This document shows, in pieces, positions 37,398-46,500 of a stretch of 64,000 nt of DNA. The position numbers were made by a program, and so were the translations under genes. Source of the DNA: Bowmanella denitrificans (GTDB lineage Bacteria > Pseudomonadota > Gammaproteobacteria > Enterobacterales > Alteromonadaceae); contig NZ_PEBU01000012.1 in NCBI RefSeq assembly GCF_002887595.1, positions 62,001 through 126,000 of the forward strand, read 5' to 3'. The notes beneath the pieces were generated by a model that was not told the DNA's origin, searched no databases, and saw only the letters and a list, made by a program, of their open reading frames with translations. The stretch's first letter is position 1; every line of letters begins with the position of its first letter.

Positions 37398-38573
37398 ATG
37401 AAGGTTTTGAAAATGTCAGATCTGGATCTGGCTGGTCAGCGCGTGTTGATTCGCCAGGATCTGAATGTACCGGTGAAAGACGGCAAGGTGACTTCAGATG
37501 CCCGTATTAGAGCGTCCCTGCCAACATTAGAACTGGCGCTGAAAGCCGGAGCCAGAGTGATGGTGATGTCGCATCTTGGTCGTCCCACGGAGGGCCTGGT
37601 GGAAGAAGAGTATTCCCTGGCACCGGTGGTGGAGTACCTGGCATCCGCATTGGACTGCCCGGTACGCCTGGCCAAAGACTACCTTGACGGTCTGCAAGTT
37701 GAGGCGGGTGAGCTGGTGGTGCTGGAAAACGTGCGTTTCAATAAGGGCGAAGGCAAAGACGATGAACAGTTGTCCCGTCAATATGCCGCCCTGTGTGATA
37801 TCTATGTCATGGATGCCTTTGGTACCGCCCATCGCGCGCAGGCTTCAACCCATGGCGTTGGTTTATATGCCCCTGTGGCCTGTGCCGGTCCGCTGCTGGC
37901 GGCTGAGCTTGATGCCTTGGGTAAAGCACTGGACAACCCAGCCCGGCCGCTGTTGGCCATTGTTGGTGGCTCTAAGGTATCCACCAAACTGACTGTACTG
38001 GAGACCTTATCAGATAAGGTAGACCAGTTGATTGTCGGCGGTGGTATTGCTAATACCTTTATTGCTGCTACCGGCAAGCCTGTAGGTAAATCTCTGTATG
38101 AAGCTGATCTGATCCCTGAGGCACAGCGACTGTTGGCTAAAGCACAGGCCAGTGGTGGCGATATTCCGGTGCCGGTAGATGTGATTGTCGGCCAGGAATT
38201 TTCCGAATCCGCTCTGGCTACCCATAAGCAGGTGGACGACGTCAGTGAGTCGGATATGATCTTTGATATTGGCCCACAGACCGCCGAGATTCTGGCTAAG
38301 CTGATTAAGCAGGCTGGCACTATTGTCTGGAATGGTCCGGTGGGCGTATTCGAGTTCGATCAATTTGGTGGTGGCACCAAGGCCTTGTCGCTGGCCATTG
38401 CTGAAAGTCAGGCATTTTCTATTGCCGGTGGTGGCGACACCCTGGCGGCGGTAGATAAATACGCCATCGCCGATAAGATATCCTATATCTCTACCGGCGG
38501 TGGTGCTTTCCTGGAATTCCTGGAAGGCAAGGTATTACCAGCCGTGGCCATGCTGGAAAAACGCGCTTTGTAG
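37398..38573 (+). CDS. pgk: Phosphoglycerate kinase
   Basis: Transfers phosphate between 1,3-bisphosphoglycerate and ADP in glycolysis. The ATG at 37398 follows GTGGAG by 8 nt and gives 391 residues; an overlapping longer frame from 37272 lies inside epd. The signature [15 protein letters not shown] is at 14-28, SHLGRP near 60-65, then GGSKVSTKL and the C-terminal [12 protein letters not shown]. Follows epd by 65 bp. Confidence 0.97.
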   Translation: MKVLKMSDLDLAGQRVLIRQDLNVPVKDGKVTSDARIRASLPTLELALKAGARVMVMSHLGRPTEGLVEEEYSLAPVVEYLASALDCPVRLAKDYLDGLQVEAGELVVLENVRFNKGEGKDDEQLSRQYAALCDIYVMDAFGTAHRAQASTHGVGLYAPVACAGPLLAAELDALGKALDNPARPLLAIVGGSKVSTKLTVLETLSDKVDQLIVGGGIANTFIAATGKPVGKSLYEADLIPEAQRLLAKAQASGGDIPVPVDVIVGQEFSESALATHKQVDDVSESDMIFDIGPQTAEILAKLIKQAGTIVWNGPVGVFEFDQFGGGTKALSLAIAESQAFSIAGGGDTLAAVDKYAIADKISYISTGGGAFLEFLEGKVLPAVAMLEKRAL

Positions 38574-38575
38574 GT

Positions 38576-38620
38576 TCGAATTTATTCGAATAAAGATGAT
38601 AAGAAGGGCTTCAGCCCTCA
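38576..38620. promoter_or_regulatory. Two palindromes between pgk and the aldolase gene
   Basis: TTTATTCGAATAAA (38581-38594) is a perfect 14-bp palindrome. It is followed by a small stem AGGGC-TTCA-GCCCT (38605-38618). They may form a processing or attenuation structure between pgk and the aldolase gene. No T-run follows, so termination is not obvious. Confidence 0.45.
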
Positions 38621-38681
38621 CTGAGATAGAACATCAATAGTACCCAGGCCTTTGGGCCGAAACCAAAAAGGAGTGTTGCCG

Positions 38682-39581
38682 ATGGCAGCCGAAGCCAAGA
38701 CAGAAATGCTGAACAAAGTACTTAACCAGGACGGTTTTATCGCTGCACTGGATCAAAGTGGCGGCAGTACCCCGAAAGCCCTGAAACTTTACGGTTTGAG
38801 CGAATCAGACTGGTCAGGGGATGAACAGATGTTTGACATGGTTCACCAGATGCGTACCCGTATTGTTACCAGCCGTGCTTTTGCCGGTAACCGGGTATTA
38901 GGTGCCATCCTGTTTGAAAACACTCTGGACCGCGAAATCGAAGGTAAACCCTCTTCGCGTTACCTTTGGCAAGAAAAGCAAGTTGTGCCCTTCCTGAAAG
39001 TGGACAAAGGCTTGCTGGATGAGACTGACGGCGTGCAATTGATGAAGCCAATGCCAGGTTTGGATGCGTTGCTGAGTAAAGCCGTGGCCCAGGGAGTGTT
39101 TGGCACCAAAATGCGTTCGGTCATTAAGCAGGCCAATGCGGCGGGTATCAGTGCCGTGGTGGCTCAGCAGTTTGAAGTGGGTAAGCAAATTCTGGCGGCC
39201 GGCCTGACACCCATTATTGAACCTGAAGTGGATATTCACTGCCCGGATAAAGCCGAAGCCGAAGCCTTGTTAAAGCAGGCGTTGCTGGCCGAGCTGGATA
39301 AACTGGAAGCCGAGCAGAAAGTCATGCTGAAACTGACCCTGCCAAACGAAGACAATTTCTACCGCGAGTGCATTGAACATCCCAATGTAATTCGTGTTGT
39401 GGCGCTGTCTGGCGGCTACAGCCGTGATGATGCGAATCTTAAGCTGAGTCATAATCAGGGCATGATCGCCAGCTTTTCCCGCGCCCTGACTGAGGGCTTG
39501 TCGGCTAAGCAGTCTCAGGAAGAATTCGATTCTGCCTTGGACAAGGCTATCGAAAGCATTTATCAGGCATCGAAAGCCTGA
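38682..39581 (+). CDS. Class I fructose-bisphosphate aldolase
   Basis: Cleaves or forms fructose 1,6-bisphosphate by a Schiff-base mechanism with no metal. 299 residues from ATG 38682 (AAAGGAG upstream). The sequence resembles the Staphylococcus-type class I enzyme throughout: [14 protein letters not shown] (21-34), [36 protein letters not shown] with the likely Schiff-base K217, and [14 protein letters not shown]. Most gammaproteobacteria carry the unrelated class II fbaA after pgk, so this is a swap at the locus. Confidence 0.95.
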   Translation: MAAEAKTEMLNKVLNQDGFIAALDQSGGSTPKALKLYGLSESDWSGDEQMFDMVHQMRTRIVTSRAFAGNRVLGAILFENTLDREIEGKPSSRYLWQEKQVVPFLKVDKGLLDETDGVQLMKPMPGLDALLSKAVAQGVFGTKMRSVIKQANAAGISAVVAQQFEVGKQILAAGLTPIIEPEVDIHCPDKAEAEALLKQALLAELDKLEAEQKVMLKLTLPNEDNFYRECIEHPNVIRVVALSGGYSRDDANLKLSHNQGMIASFSRALTEGLSAKQSQEEFDSALDKAIESIYQASKA

Positions 39582-39597
39582 GTCGCAGTAACATGAT

Positions 39598-39620
39598 AAG
39601 GGCGCACAAGCGCCCTTTTT
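39598..39620 (+). terminator. Rho-independent terminator after the aldolase gene
   Basis: AAGGGCGC (39598-39605), an ACAA loop and GCGCCCTT (39610-39617) are followed by three further T. It ends the pgk-aldolase transcript. Confidence 0.9.
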
Positions 39621-39799
39621 ATTGCGCTAATGAGAGCATATGGTGTTTGGTGAGGCATTTGTTGCGCACCCTGAATTCGTATGTATCTGGTAAATACGGG
39701 AATAATTTACCATTCGATTAAAAAACATACGAAAAAAGCTGAGACAAAATCCGTGATTTAGTTACAATTGCCGCCTGAGAGCTTATGAGGACCCGCCTG

Positions 39800-40585
39800 A
39801 TGATGAAAAAATCCGCTTTAACTGTATTTGCCGCTATGTTTGTCGCATCTGCCGCCCAGGCCGATGCATTGGATAATTTATTTGCTGCGGATGTCAGCGT
39901 ACCTGAAGAAGCGGAAAAGCCCTTTAGTCTGGATGGGGAGTTGGGACTGATTTCAACCACGGGTAATACCAAAGCGACCAGTTTTAAAGGGCGTTTGAAT
40001 GCGCATCAGGAGCTGGAATCCTGGAGCAACGATTACATAGTCGAAGGTTTCTATAAGAAAGACGAGAAAACCATCGACGAAGATAAAGTGTCTGAAACCA
40101 CGGCACAGAAAATCTTTGGTTCTGCACAGGGTAACTACAAGTTAGAAAACCCTGACCACCGGGTCTTCGCCTTTGGTTCCTACGAAGATGACCGCTTCAG
40201 TGGCTTTGAATATCAGGCCACAGTGGCTGGTGGTTGGGCCCATCAGCTGTGGAAAAACGATGTTTCGGCGTTTAGCTACAGCATAGGTCCGGGTTATTCT
40301 TTTGCTGAGCGGGATACCGGTGAAAGTGCCAATGGTGCCATTGTGCGTGGTGCGTTGGATTACAAGTGGAAGATTTCCGACACCGCTAATTTCCGCCAGT
40401 TGTTCAGTACGGAAGTGGGTAGTGACAACACCAAGTCCAAGTCAGAAACCTCTTTATCGGCACAAATCAATGGCTCGCTGGCCATGAAGGTTGCACTGAT
40501 ACTGAACCACAACACCGATGTGGCGGACGATGTGGAAGAACTGGACACCCAGACATCGGTGACTCTGGTTTACAGCTTTTTCTAA
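39800..40585 (+). CDS. DUF481 family outer membrane protein
   Basis: About 261 residues. Candidate ATGs are at 39785, 39800 and 39803. An AGGA before the second and third, and the signal peptide MMKKSALTVFAAMFVASAAQA, favour 39800. The mature part is DUF481 (YdiY-like): GELGLISTTGNTKATSFKG near the N-terminus, alternating strands and a final VTLVYSFF, as in barrel proteins. Function is unknown; some members are salt-induced. Confidence 0.9.
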   Translation: MMKKSALTVFAAMFVASAAQADALDNLFAADVSVPEEAEKPFSLDGELGLISTTGNTKATSFKGRLNAHQELESWSNDYIVEGFYKKDEKTIDEDKVSETTAQKIFGSAQGNYKLENPDHRVFAFGSYEDDRFSGFEYQATVAGGWAHQLWKNDVSAFSYSIGPGYSFAERDTGESANGAIVRGALDYKWKISDTANFRQLFSTEVGSDNTKSKSETSLSAQINGSLAMKVALILNHNTDVADDVEELDTQTSVTLVYSFF

Positions 40586-40632
40586 GCGACTTAAGACAGA
40601 ACGATTTAAAAGTATAAAACCGCCAAAGACGC

Positions 40633-40934
40633 TTTTATATCCAGGGATGGATGGTATGCCGACGTTGCAGGAGCATTCGTCGGCGATATCCAGAGATGGA
40701 TGGGCAAATAACTGCTCCTGCGTAATTTGCACTTCCACCGTCCGTGGTGGTCGTATGCCGACGTTGCAGGAGCATTCGTCGGCGATATCCAGGGATGGAT
40801 GGGAAAATGACTGCTCCTGCGTAATTTGCACTTCCACCTTCCATGGTGGTCGGCAAATAACTGCTCCTGCGTAATTTGCACTTCCACCTTCCATGGTGGT
40901 CGCTTGTCGGCGTAGCACGGAGCACTCGCCGACA
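40633..40934. repeat. 99-bp direct repeats with double hairpins
   Basis: Two near-identical 99-bp copies (40655-40753 and 40754-40852) are followed by a half copy (40853-40902) and preceded by a fragment of the unit (40633-40654). Each full unit contains GCCGACG pairing with CGTCGGC and CCACC pairing with GGTGG. The array ends with TGTCGGCG (40905-40912) and its exact complement (40927-40934), a strong stem next to the end of the M3 peptidase gene. It fills the 364-bp convergent gap; the short frames across it are artefacts of the repeat. Confidence 0.92.
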
Positions 40935-40949
40935 ACTGCAGAGATCGAC

Positions 40950-43106
40950 TCAGTCAATCTGCGCTTTTAAGCCACGACGAATCAGCAGTGCATCTGTCGT
41001 GGGTTCCTGACCGCGGAATTGGATATAAGACTCCATTGGCGGGCGGGAATTGCCCACTTCCAGTATATGTTTACGATACAACTCGCCATTTTCGCGGGTT
41101 AAGCCGCCGCGTTCACGCAGATAAGCGAAAGCATCGGCCGCCAGAATTTCACTCCACATATAGGCATAGTAACCAGCAGAATAACCGCCTCCGATGGAAT
41201 GTGAGAAATAGGTGGATTTATAACGCGGTGGCACTGCAGGCAGGTTTACTCCATGTTTTGCCAGTGCCTTGGCCTCAAACGCTTGCACATCCTGAAGTGG
41301 TGCATCGGCTGCCAGCGAATGCCATTCCATATCCAGCAAGGCCGAAGCCATATATTCGAGGGTGTCAAAGCCCATGTTAAAATTCTTGGCCTTCATTACT
41401 TTCTCCAGTAACTCGGCAGGAATCGGCTGGTCGGTTTGGTAATGACGGGCATAGTTGGCCAGTACTTCAGGCAGGGCGGCCCAGTCTTCTTCAAAGGTAG
41501 ATGGGAATTCCACAAAGTCGCGGGATACCGCCGTACCGGCCAGTGACGGATACTTCACTTTGGAGAACATACCGTGAATACCGTGCCCAAGTTCATGGAA
41601 CATGGTGGTGACATGGTCAAAACTCACCAAGGTAGGTTCACCTTCAGGTGCTTTGGGAATATTCATCACGTTGACCACAACCGGCGTCTGTCCAAGCAGG
41701 TTGGATTGCCCGACAAAGGAACTCATCCAGGCACCACCGCGTTTACCTTCTCGGGCAAAATAATCCGCATAGAAGATCGCCAGGCTTTTACCGCCATGAT
41801 CAAAAACTTCAAAGGCCTGAACATCTGGATGGTAAACCGGTAAGTCAGGTCTGGGCTCAAAGCGAATGCCATACAGACGGTTCATGGTGTAGAACAAGCC
41901 GTCATGCAAAACCCGGTTGAATTCAAAATACTGACGTACCTCGTTTTCATCTAAGTCGTATTTTTCCTGGCGAACTTTTTCAGCGTAATAGGCCCAGTCC
42001 CAGGGCTGCACCTCGAAATTGCCGCCCTCACGTTGGATCATGGCCTGGATATCCGCTTGCTCTGCCTGGGTATTGGCCACTACCGCTGGTACCATGGAAT
42101 TGAGCATGTTAAAGACATTGGCTGGCGTTTCAGCCATGGTGTTTTCAAGCTGATATTCGGCCCAGTTGTTGTAGCCCAGCAAGGCTGCCTTTTGAGCGCG
42201 GATCTGGGTGAGTCTGGCTACCAGCGGGCGATTGTCCAGTTCGCCGTCAGTGCCCCGATACGCTGATGCTTCCCACACCTGCTGACGCAATGCCCGGTTG
42301 TTTAGTGATGCCAGAATAGGCTGGCGCGTGGTATTGGTGATACTCAGCAGATATTTACCACTGTGACCTGCTGCTTCGGCCGCTGTCGCCGCGGCTTTGA
42401 GTTGACTGTCTGACAATCCGTCCAGATCTTGTTTGTCTTCCACCACTACCGCAATAGCCTTACTGAGTTTCAGCAGGTTCTGGCTAAATTGGGTAGTCAG
42501 CTTGGAATGCTCTTCATTCAGGGCACGTACGGCAAGTTTCTGTTGTTCGGTCAGCTTGGCGCCAGCTTTAATAAAGCGTTGGTAATAAACTTCCAGCAAG
42601 CGCGCAGATTCTGCATCCAATTTCAATGCGTCCCGCTGTTGATAAACACTTTCCACCCGGGCAAACAGTGCCGCATTTAAGTTGATATTGTCCGAGTGGG
42701 CGGCCAATCTGGGGGCCAGCTCACTTTGCAGAGCACGTCGTGCTTCATTGCTGTCGGTGCCAACCAGATTAAAGAAAATACGTGAGACGCGGGTTAACAG
42801 GGGGCCGGCTTTTTCCATCGCCACAATGGTATTGTCGAAACTGGCGGGCTCTGGGCTATCAATAATCGCCTGAATATCCTGAAGGTGCTCTGCCATTCCT
42901 TGTTCAAAGGCGGGCAAAAAGTGCGCATCTTTAATCTGGCTGAAGTCAGGCGCCTGATATTGCAGGGGGCTGGCACTCAGCAGCGGATTGATTTGCTGCG
43001 CAGCGGCGGTTTGTGATGTGCTTTGCGTATGGTTTGTCGGTGGCTCTGAACAGGCGGTCAGGAATAAACTGGTGCTGATGGCAACCGCGAGCATGGAATA
43101 ACGCAT
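40950..43106 (-). CDS. M3-family zinc metallopeptidase lipoprotein (Dcp-like)
   Basis: 718 residues. The ATG at 43106 has GGAGA 5 nt upstream and gives a lipoprotein signal with the lipobox LTAC; the longer frame from 43199 is rejected. The zinc motif is HELGH at about 504-508 in TTMFHELGHGIHGMFS. The C-terminal SIGGGYSAGYYAYMWSE is typical of peptidyl-dipeptidase Dcp/oligopeptidase A. Being a lipoprotein it would degrade peptides in the periplasm, unlike cytoplasmic Dcp. Confidence 0.93.
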   Translation of the reverse strand: MRYSMLAVAISTSLFLTACSEPPTNHTQSTSQTAAAQQINPLLSASPLQYQAPDFSQIKDAHFLPAFEQGMAEHLQDIQAIIDSPEPASFDNTIVAMEKAGPLLTRVSRIFFNLVGTDSNEARRALQSELAPRLAAHSDNINLNAALFARVESVYQQRDALKLDAESARLLEVYYQRFIKAGAKLTEQQKLAVRALNEEHSKLTTQFSQNLLKLSKAIAVVVEDKQDLDGLSDSQLKAAATAAEAAGHSGKYLLSITNTTRQPILASLNNRALRQQVWEASAYRGTDGELDNRPLVARLTQIRAQKAALLGYNNWAEYQLENTMAETPANVFNMLNSMVPAVVANTQAEQADIQAMIQREGGNFEVQPWDWAYYAEKVRQEKYDLDENEVRQYFEFNRVLHDGLFYTMNRLYGIRFEPRPDLPVYHPDVQAFEVFDHGGKSLAIFYADYFAREGKRGGAWMSSFVGQSNLLGQTPVVVNVMNIPKAPEGEPTLVSFDHVTTMFHELGHGIHGMFSKVKYPSLAGTAVSRDFVEFPSTFEEDWAALPEVLANYARHYQTDQPIPAELLEKVMKAKNFNMGFDTLEYMASALLDMEWHSLAADAPLQDVQAFEAKALAKHGVNLPAVPPRYKSTYFSHSIGGGYSAGYYAYMWSEILAADAFAYLRERGGLTRENGELYRKHILEVGNSRPPMESYIQFRGQEPTTDALLIRRGLKAQID

Positions 43107-43260
43107 GTGCTTCTCCGTTATCTTTATTGTTAGGGGGGCGTTAATTTGAGGGGGGATTATGTAGCTATGAAATGTTATGTTGTAACAGTTTTCTGTCAAT
43201 CGTTGAAGTAATACGACAAATAGCCGATGATGGGCGGCTATTTAGTCTGGAGTTGTTAAA

Positions 43261-43521
43261 ATGAGAGTATTGTTTGTCCTGACTGGTCTGATTTTACTCA
43301 GTGCCTGCGTGAGTCAGACAGAACGGGAAAAAATGCAGCAAATGGGAATGGAAGTGAATCCTTGCAATGGCAATCTTGAGCAACAATATGAAGCCAGTAT
43401 TCGCCTGGATGAAGATGCCAAAGTGGAATCGTCAATTAAAACCCATTGTGAACCTCAGCAGATAGAAACGCAGACCGAGTTTGAAAAAGACAATCGCGAT
43501 CCCGCCCAACGTCGCTGGTAA
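43261..43521 (+). CDS. Small lipoprotein of unknown function
   Basis: 86 residues. The lipobox LSAC follows a short hydrophobic segment (MRVLFVLTGLILLSAC). The rest is polar and charged with two further cysteines (NPCNGN and KTHCEP) that could form a disulfide. No family recognised. The ATG is preceded by GGAGTTGTTAAA. Divergent from the M3 peptidase. Confidence 0.75.
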   Translation: MRVLFVLTGLILLSACVSQTEREKMQQMGMEVNPCNGNLEQQYEASIRLDEDAKVESSIKTHCEPQQIETQTEFEKDNRDPAQRRW

Positions 43522-43564
43522 ACAAAAAGTTGACTTTGGCAAAGCAAAAAACGTCTGGTCAGTG

Positions 43565-44731
43565 TTAACCATTGGTTTGGTTGGCACATGCCAGCGTTTT
43601 TTCCTGATTGAATGCCCAGGCACCAGCCACAACCGCCAGGGCAAGTAAAACAAACAGTGCAAAGGTCTGACGTAATCCAATCCACTCAGCGATAAAGCCA
43701 ATCAATGGCGGACCGAGTAACATACCGCCATAGCCAAAGGTGGCGACACTGGCAAGTCCGGCGCCGGCTTTCATTTGTGTATTGTTCGCTGCATTGGCGT
43801 ATACCAATGGCATTACAATAGAATAGCCAACCCCCAGCAATAGCAGTCCGGCATAAGCCTGATAAAGAGTCTGGGATGTCAACAGCAGTAAACTACCGAG
43901 CAGCGCGGCACCACCACAAAATCTGACCGTATGGCTTGCCCCAATTTTATTTACCAACCCGTCTCCCATCAGCCGGGTTGCAACCATAGCGACAGAAAAT
44001 AATGCATAGCCCATGGCGGCCTGGCCATGATCGCTATTGAGTACATCAGTCAAAAAAACCGCACTCCAATCCGCCATAGCGCCTTCTCCTATGGCACAAC
44101 ACAAGGCGACCAAAGCAATTACCAGGAGACTACCTCTGGGGAGCTGAAAACCACCTTTACTGGCTTGAGGATCTGTTTTGTGGAATTGCCATGGGATCCA
44201 ACACAATCTCAGCAGTGGCAGGAGTATCAGAACGATAAGAATAAAAAACTCCAGGTAGGGCAATACCAGCCAGGCTGAAAGTGAGCCCAAGCCAGCCCCT
44301 ATACCGGCCCCAACACTGAACATGGCATGGAAGAATGACATGGTTGAACGACCCAGTGATTTCTCTACCTCACTGGCCCAGCTATTCATGGCGATGTCCA
44401 ACGCACCATGTAAGGCGCCAAACAGAAAGAGTGCAGTTGCCAGGTAAAGAACATTGCTGGCCATGCCCACCATTACCAATGCCGGGCAAACCATAAGGGC
44501 TAGCACTTTACTGAGTCTTGCTGCGCCCAGGCGGTCAGACAGATAACCAGCCAGAGGAAAGGCCAAAATAGCCCCCAGAGCCAATAGCAACAACAACATG
44601 CCCAGTTCGCTTGCGGACAGATGTAAACCTTGTTTAAGGGAAGGGATCCTGGATGCCCAGGCCCCAAATAATGCGCCATTAAATAAAAATACAACGGACA
44701 CCGCGAGCTTGGGGCTGTGCCGCTCAGACAT
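43565..44731 (-). CDS. MFS transporter
   Basis: 388 residues with 12 predicted membrane helices. GAWASRIPSLKQGL in the first loop is typical of the FucP/YbjJ-like MFS branch. The ATG at 44731 has GGAGGTT upstream. It overlaps the end of the DeoR-type regulator by 8 bp, so the regulator and transporter form one operon. The substrate is probably a sugar or related compound, inferred from the regulator; unproven. Confidence 0.88.
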   Translation of the reverse strand: MSERHSPKLAVSVVFLFNGALFGAWASRIPSLKQGLHLSASELGMLLLLLALGAILAFPLAGYLSDRLGAARLSKVLALMVCPALVMVGMASNVLYLATALFLFGALHGALDIAMNSWASEVEKSLGRSTMSFFHAMFSVGAGIGAGLGSLSAWLVLPYLEFFILIVLILLPLLRLCWIPWQFHKTDPQASKGGFQLPRGSLLVIALVALCCAIGEGAMADWSAVFLTDVLNSDHGQAAMGYALFSVAMVATRLMGDGLVNKIGASHTVRFCGGAALLGSLLLLTSQTLYQAYAGLLLLGVGYSIVMPLVYANAANNTQMKAGAGLASVATFGYGGMLLGPPLIGFIAEWIGLRQTFALFVLLALAVVAGAWAFNQEKTLACANQTNG

Positions 44732-45488
44732 AAACAACCTCCACGCCTTTGGATAAGAATGTCTGGCACTGTTCCTGGGTTGCGTCGGTTAGCAACACAT
44801 CCAACTCTTCGCAGCTTAGTACTTTGTGCCTGGCCCGGCTGTGCAGTTTTTCGACGCCCGACAGAGCTATCACTTTGCTGGCATTGAGCGCCATTTGTCG
44901 TTTGACACTGGCTTCGGCAAGATCATCGGCTGACAGACCAAATTGCGGATCCAGCCCGCAGGTGCCCAATATGCACAGATCAGCGGCGCAGGTCTGTAAT
45001 TGCGCTACCGTATCGGCACCACATGCTATCCCTCCCAGTCCATGCAGTTTTCCGCCAATCAGCATAGTGTCGATAGCTTTGCTCTGTAGCTCAATGGCCA
45101 CATATGGTGATGGGGTAATAGCCAATCCGCAAAAATCCCGTGGTAGTGCTTTGGCAAAATGCAGTACCGACACACCGCCGTCCAGAAACAGGGTATCTGC
45201 TTTATGGACCAGATCATCTATCACTTCGGGGAGCCTTTGTAACCAGCTTTCAGGTTGAGTAATGCGTTGGTGCATTGGCACCGCTGGAAGATTTACCGGT
45301 AACGCGCCGCCTTTTACTCTTTTCAGTAAGCCTATGGATTCCAGGGCGATTAAATCCCGGCGTATGGTGTCCGGTGAGACGCCAAACTCCTCAGCCAGGG
45401 CCTTTGCCACCAATGGTCCCTGTCCTAGTTTTTCCGTTAGCAGGGCCTGACGGGTATCAGGATTATTCAGGTCAAGATGAGATGGCAT
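44724..45488 (-). CDS. DeoR/GlpR-family transcriptional regulator
   Basis: 254 residues. The N-terminal DeoR helix-turn-helix (LAEEFGVSPDTIRRDLIALESIGLLKRVKGGA) is followed by the DeoRC sensor domain (FLDGGVSVLHFAKAL, CADLCILGTCGLDPQFGLS). ATG 45488 is chosen because upstream in-frame Met codons would extend past the family N-terminus. Divergent from the SDR gene at 45669; the gap holds a 10-bp phased motif. Ligand probably a sugar phosphate. Confidence 0.92.
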   Translation of the reverse strand: MPSHLDLNNPDTRQALLTEKLGQGPLVAKALAEEFGVSPDTIRRDLIALESIGLLKRVKGGALPVNLPAVPMHQRITQPESWLQRLPEVIDDLVHKADTLFLDGGVSVLHFAKALPRDFCGLAITPSPYVAIELQSKAIDTMLIGGKLHGLGGIACGADTVAQLQTCAADLCILGTCGLDPQFGLSADDLAEASVKRQMALNASKVIALSGVEKLHSRARHKVLSCEELDVLLTDATQEQCQTFLSKGVEVVYV

Positions 45489-45510
45489 AGAGAGCCTCAG
45501 CAGCAATACA

Positions 45511-45569
45511 TGCATCACATGGTGCATTGTTGTGCAATATGTTGCAAGTATTTGCGATTTTTTGCATTT
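45511..45569. promoter_or_regulatory. 10-bp phased TGCR repeats in the DeoR/SDR gap
   Basis: TGC(A/G) cores begin at 45523, 45533, 45543, 45553 and 45563, exactly 10 bp apart, with one more at 45511. Flanks are A/T rich. One-turn direct repeats suit cooperative binding on one DNA face; assignment to the adjacent DeoR-type regulator is inferred from position. Confidence 0.5.
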
Positions 45570-45668
45570 TTAATTTATTAGCAATGCGCAAGAAGCGGAT
45601 CGAAGCCGTTTTGTGGCCAACCTATTATCTGTGCCTGATTCCCATGTTTATCTACTAAGGCGTTAGTC

Positions 45669-46433
45669 ATGCAATTATTGAAAAACAAGACGTTTATCAT
45701 TACCGGTGCCAGCTCCGGTATCGGCCGGGCTGCTGCCCTGTTATTTGCTCATCAGGGTGCCAATTTGGTGCTTGGTGCCAGGCGGGAGTCTCTGTTACAA
45801 GAATTGAAAGACGAAATTCGTCAGGCGGGAGGCAATGCGCAATACCTGGCCGGTGATATCAGTGAGAATGAGGTCGCCGAAGCTTTGGTGGCACTGGCTG
45901 AAGAAAAATTCGGTGGATTGGATGGGGCCTTTAACAATGCGGCAATGCTGGGAGAGATGCAGCCAACGGAGGTCATGTCATTGGAAAACTGGCAGCGGGT
46001 GATTGCGGTAAACCTTACCAGTGCCTTTCTGGCCGCTCGTTGTCAAATTCCCGCGTTACGTAAACGGCGTGGTGGATCTTTGATTTTTACTTCCACTTTT
46101 GTTGGCTACACTGCTGGCATGCCAGGAATGGCAGCCTATGCAGCCAGTAAGGCGGGCCTGATTGGGCTTACTCAGGTACTTGCCTGTGAACAGGGAAATC
46201 ACAATATCAGGGTGAATGCACTATTACCTGGCGGCACTGATACCCCCGCTGGTCGGGAGTTTGCGGATACGCCCGAGGCGTTAGATTTTGTCGCCGGATT
46301 GCATGCGCTTAAACGTATGGCCAGACCCGAAGAAATCGCCCAGGCAGCATTATATCTGGCGTCAGACATGGCGAGTTTTGTCACTGGCAGTGCCATGTTG
46401 GTGGATGGTGGCGTGTCAATCAACAAGCTCTGA
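45669..46433 (+). CDS. Short-chain dehydrogenase/reductase
   Basis: 254 residues: cofactor motif TGASSGIGRA (12-21), NNAAMLGE near 90, catalytic Tyr/Lys in YAASKAG and the terminal VTGSAMLVDGG, all as in FabG-like SDRs. Substrate unknown. It may be controlled by the divergent DeoR-type regulator, whose gap holds phased repeats. Confidence 0.9.
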   Translation: MQLLKNKTFIITGASSGIGRAAALLFAHQGANLVLGARRESLLQELKDEIRQAGGNAQYLAGDISENEVAEALVALAEEKFGGLDGAFNNAAMLGEMQPTEVMSLENWQRVIAVNLTSAFLAARCQIPALRKRRGGSLIFTSTFVGYTAGMPGMAAYAASKAGLIGLTQVLACEQGNHNIRVNALLPGGTDTPAGREFADTPEALDFVAGLHALKRMARPEEIAQAALYLASDMASFVTGSAMLVDGGVSINKL

Positions 46434-46500
46434 CCCAAGTCTTGACTGATTATCTTAATGGCGCAAACTGGTGGCCGATGTTGTTTTTGCTAAGACCTAC

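Noticed and set aside
40606-40957. Several frames of 75-167 codons across the 40.7-kb repeats
   Set aside because: The frames repeat with the DNA unit and have no start signals; they arise from the 99-bp repeat.
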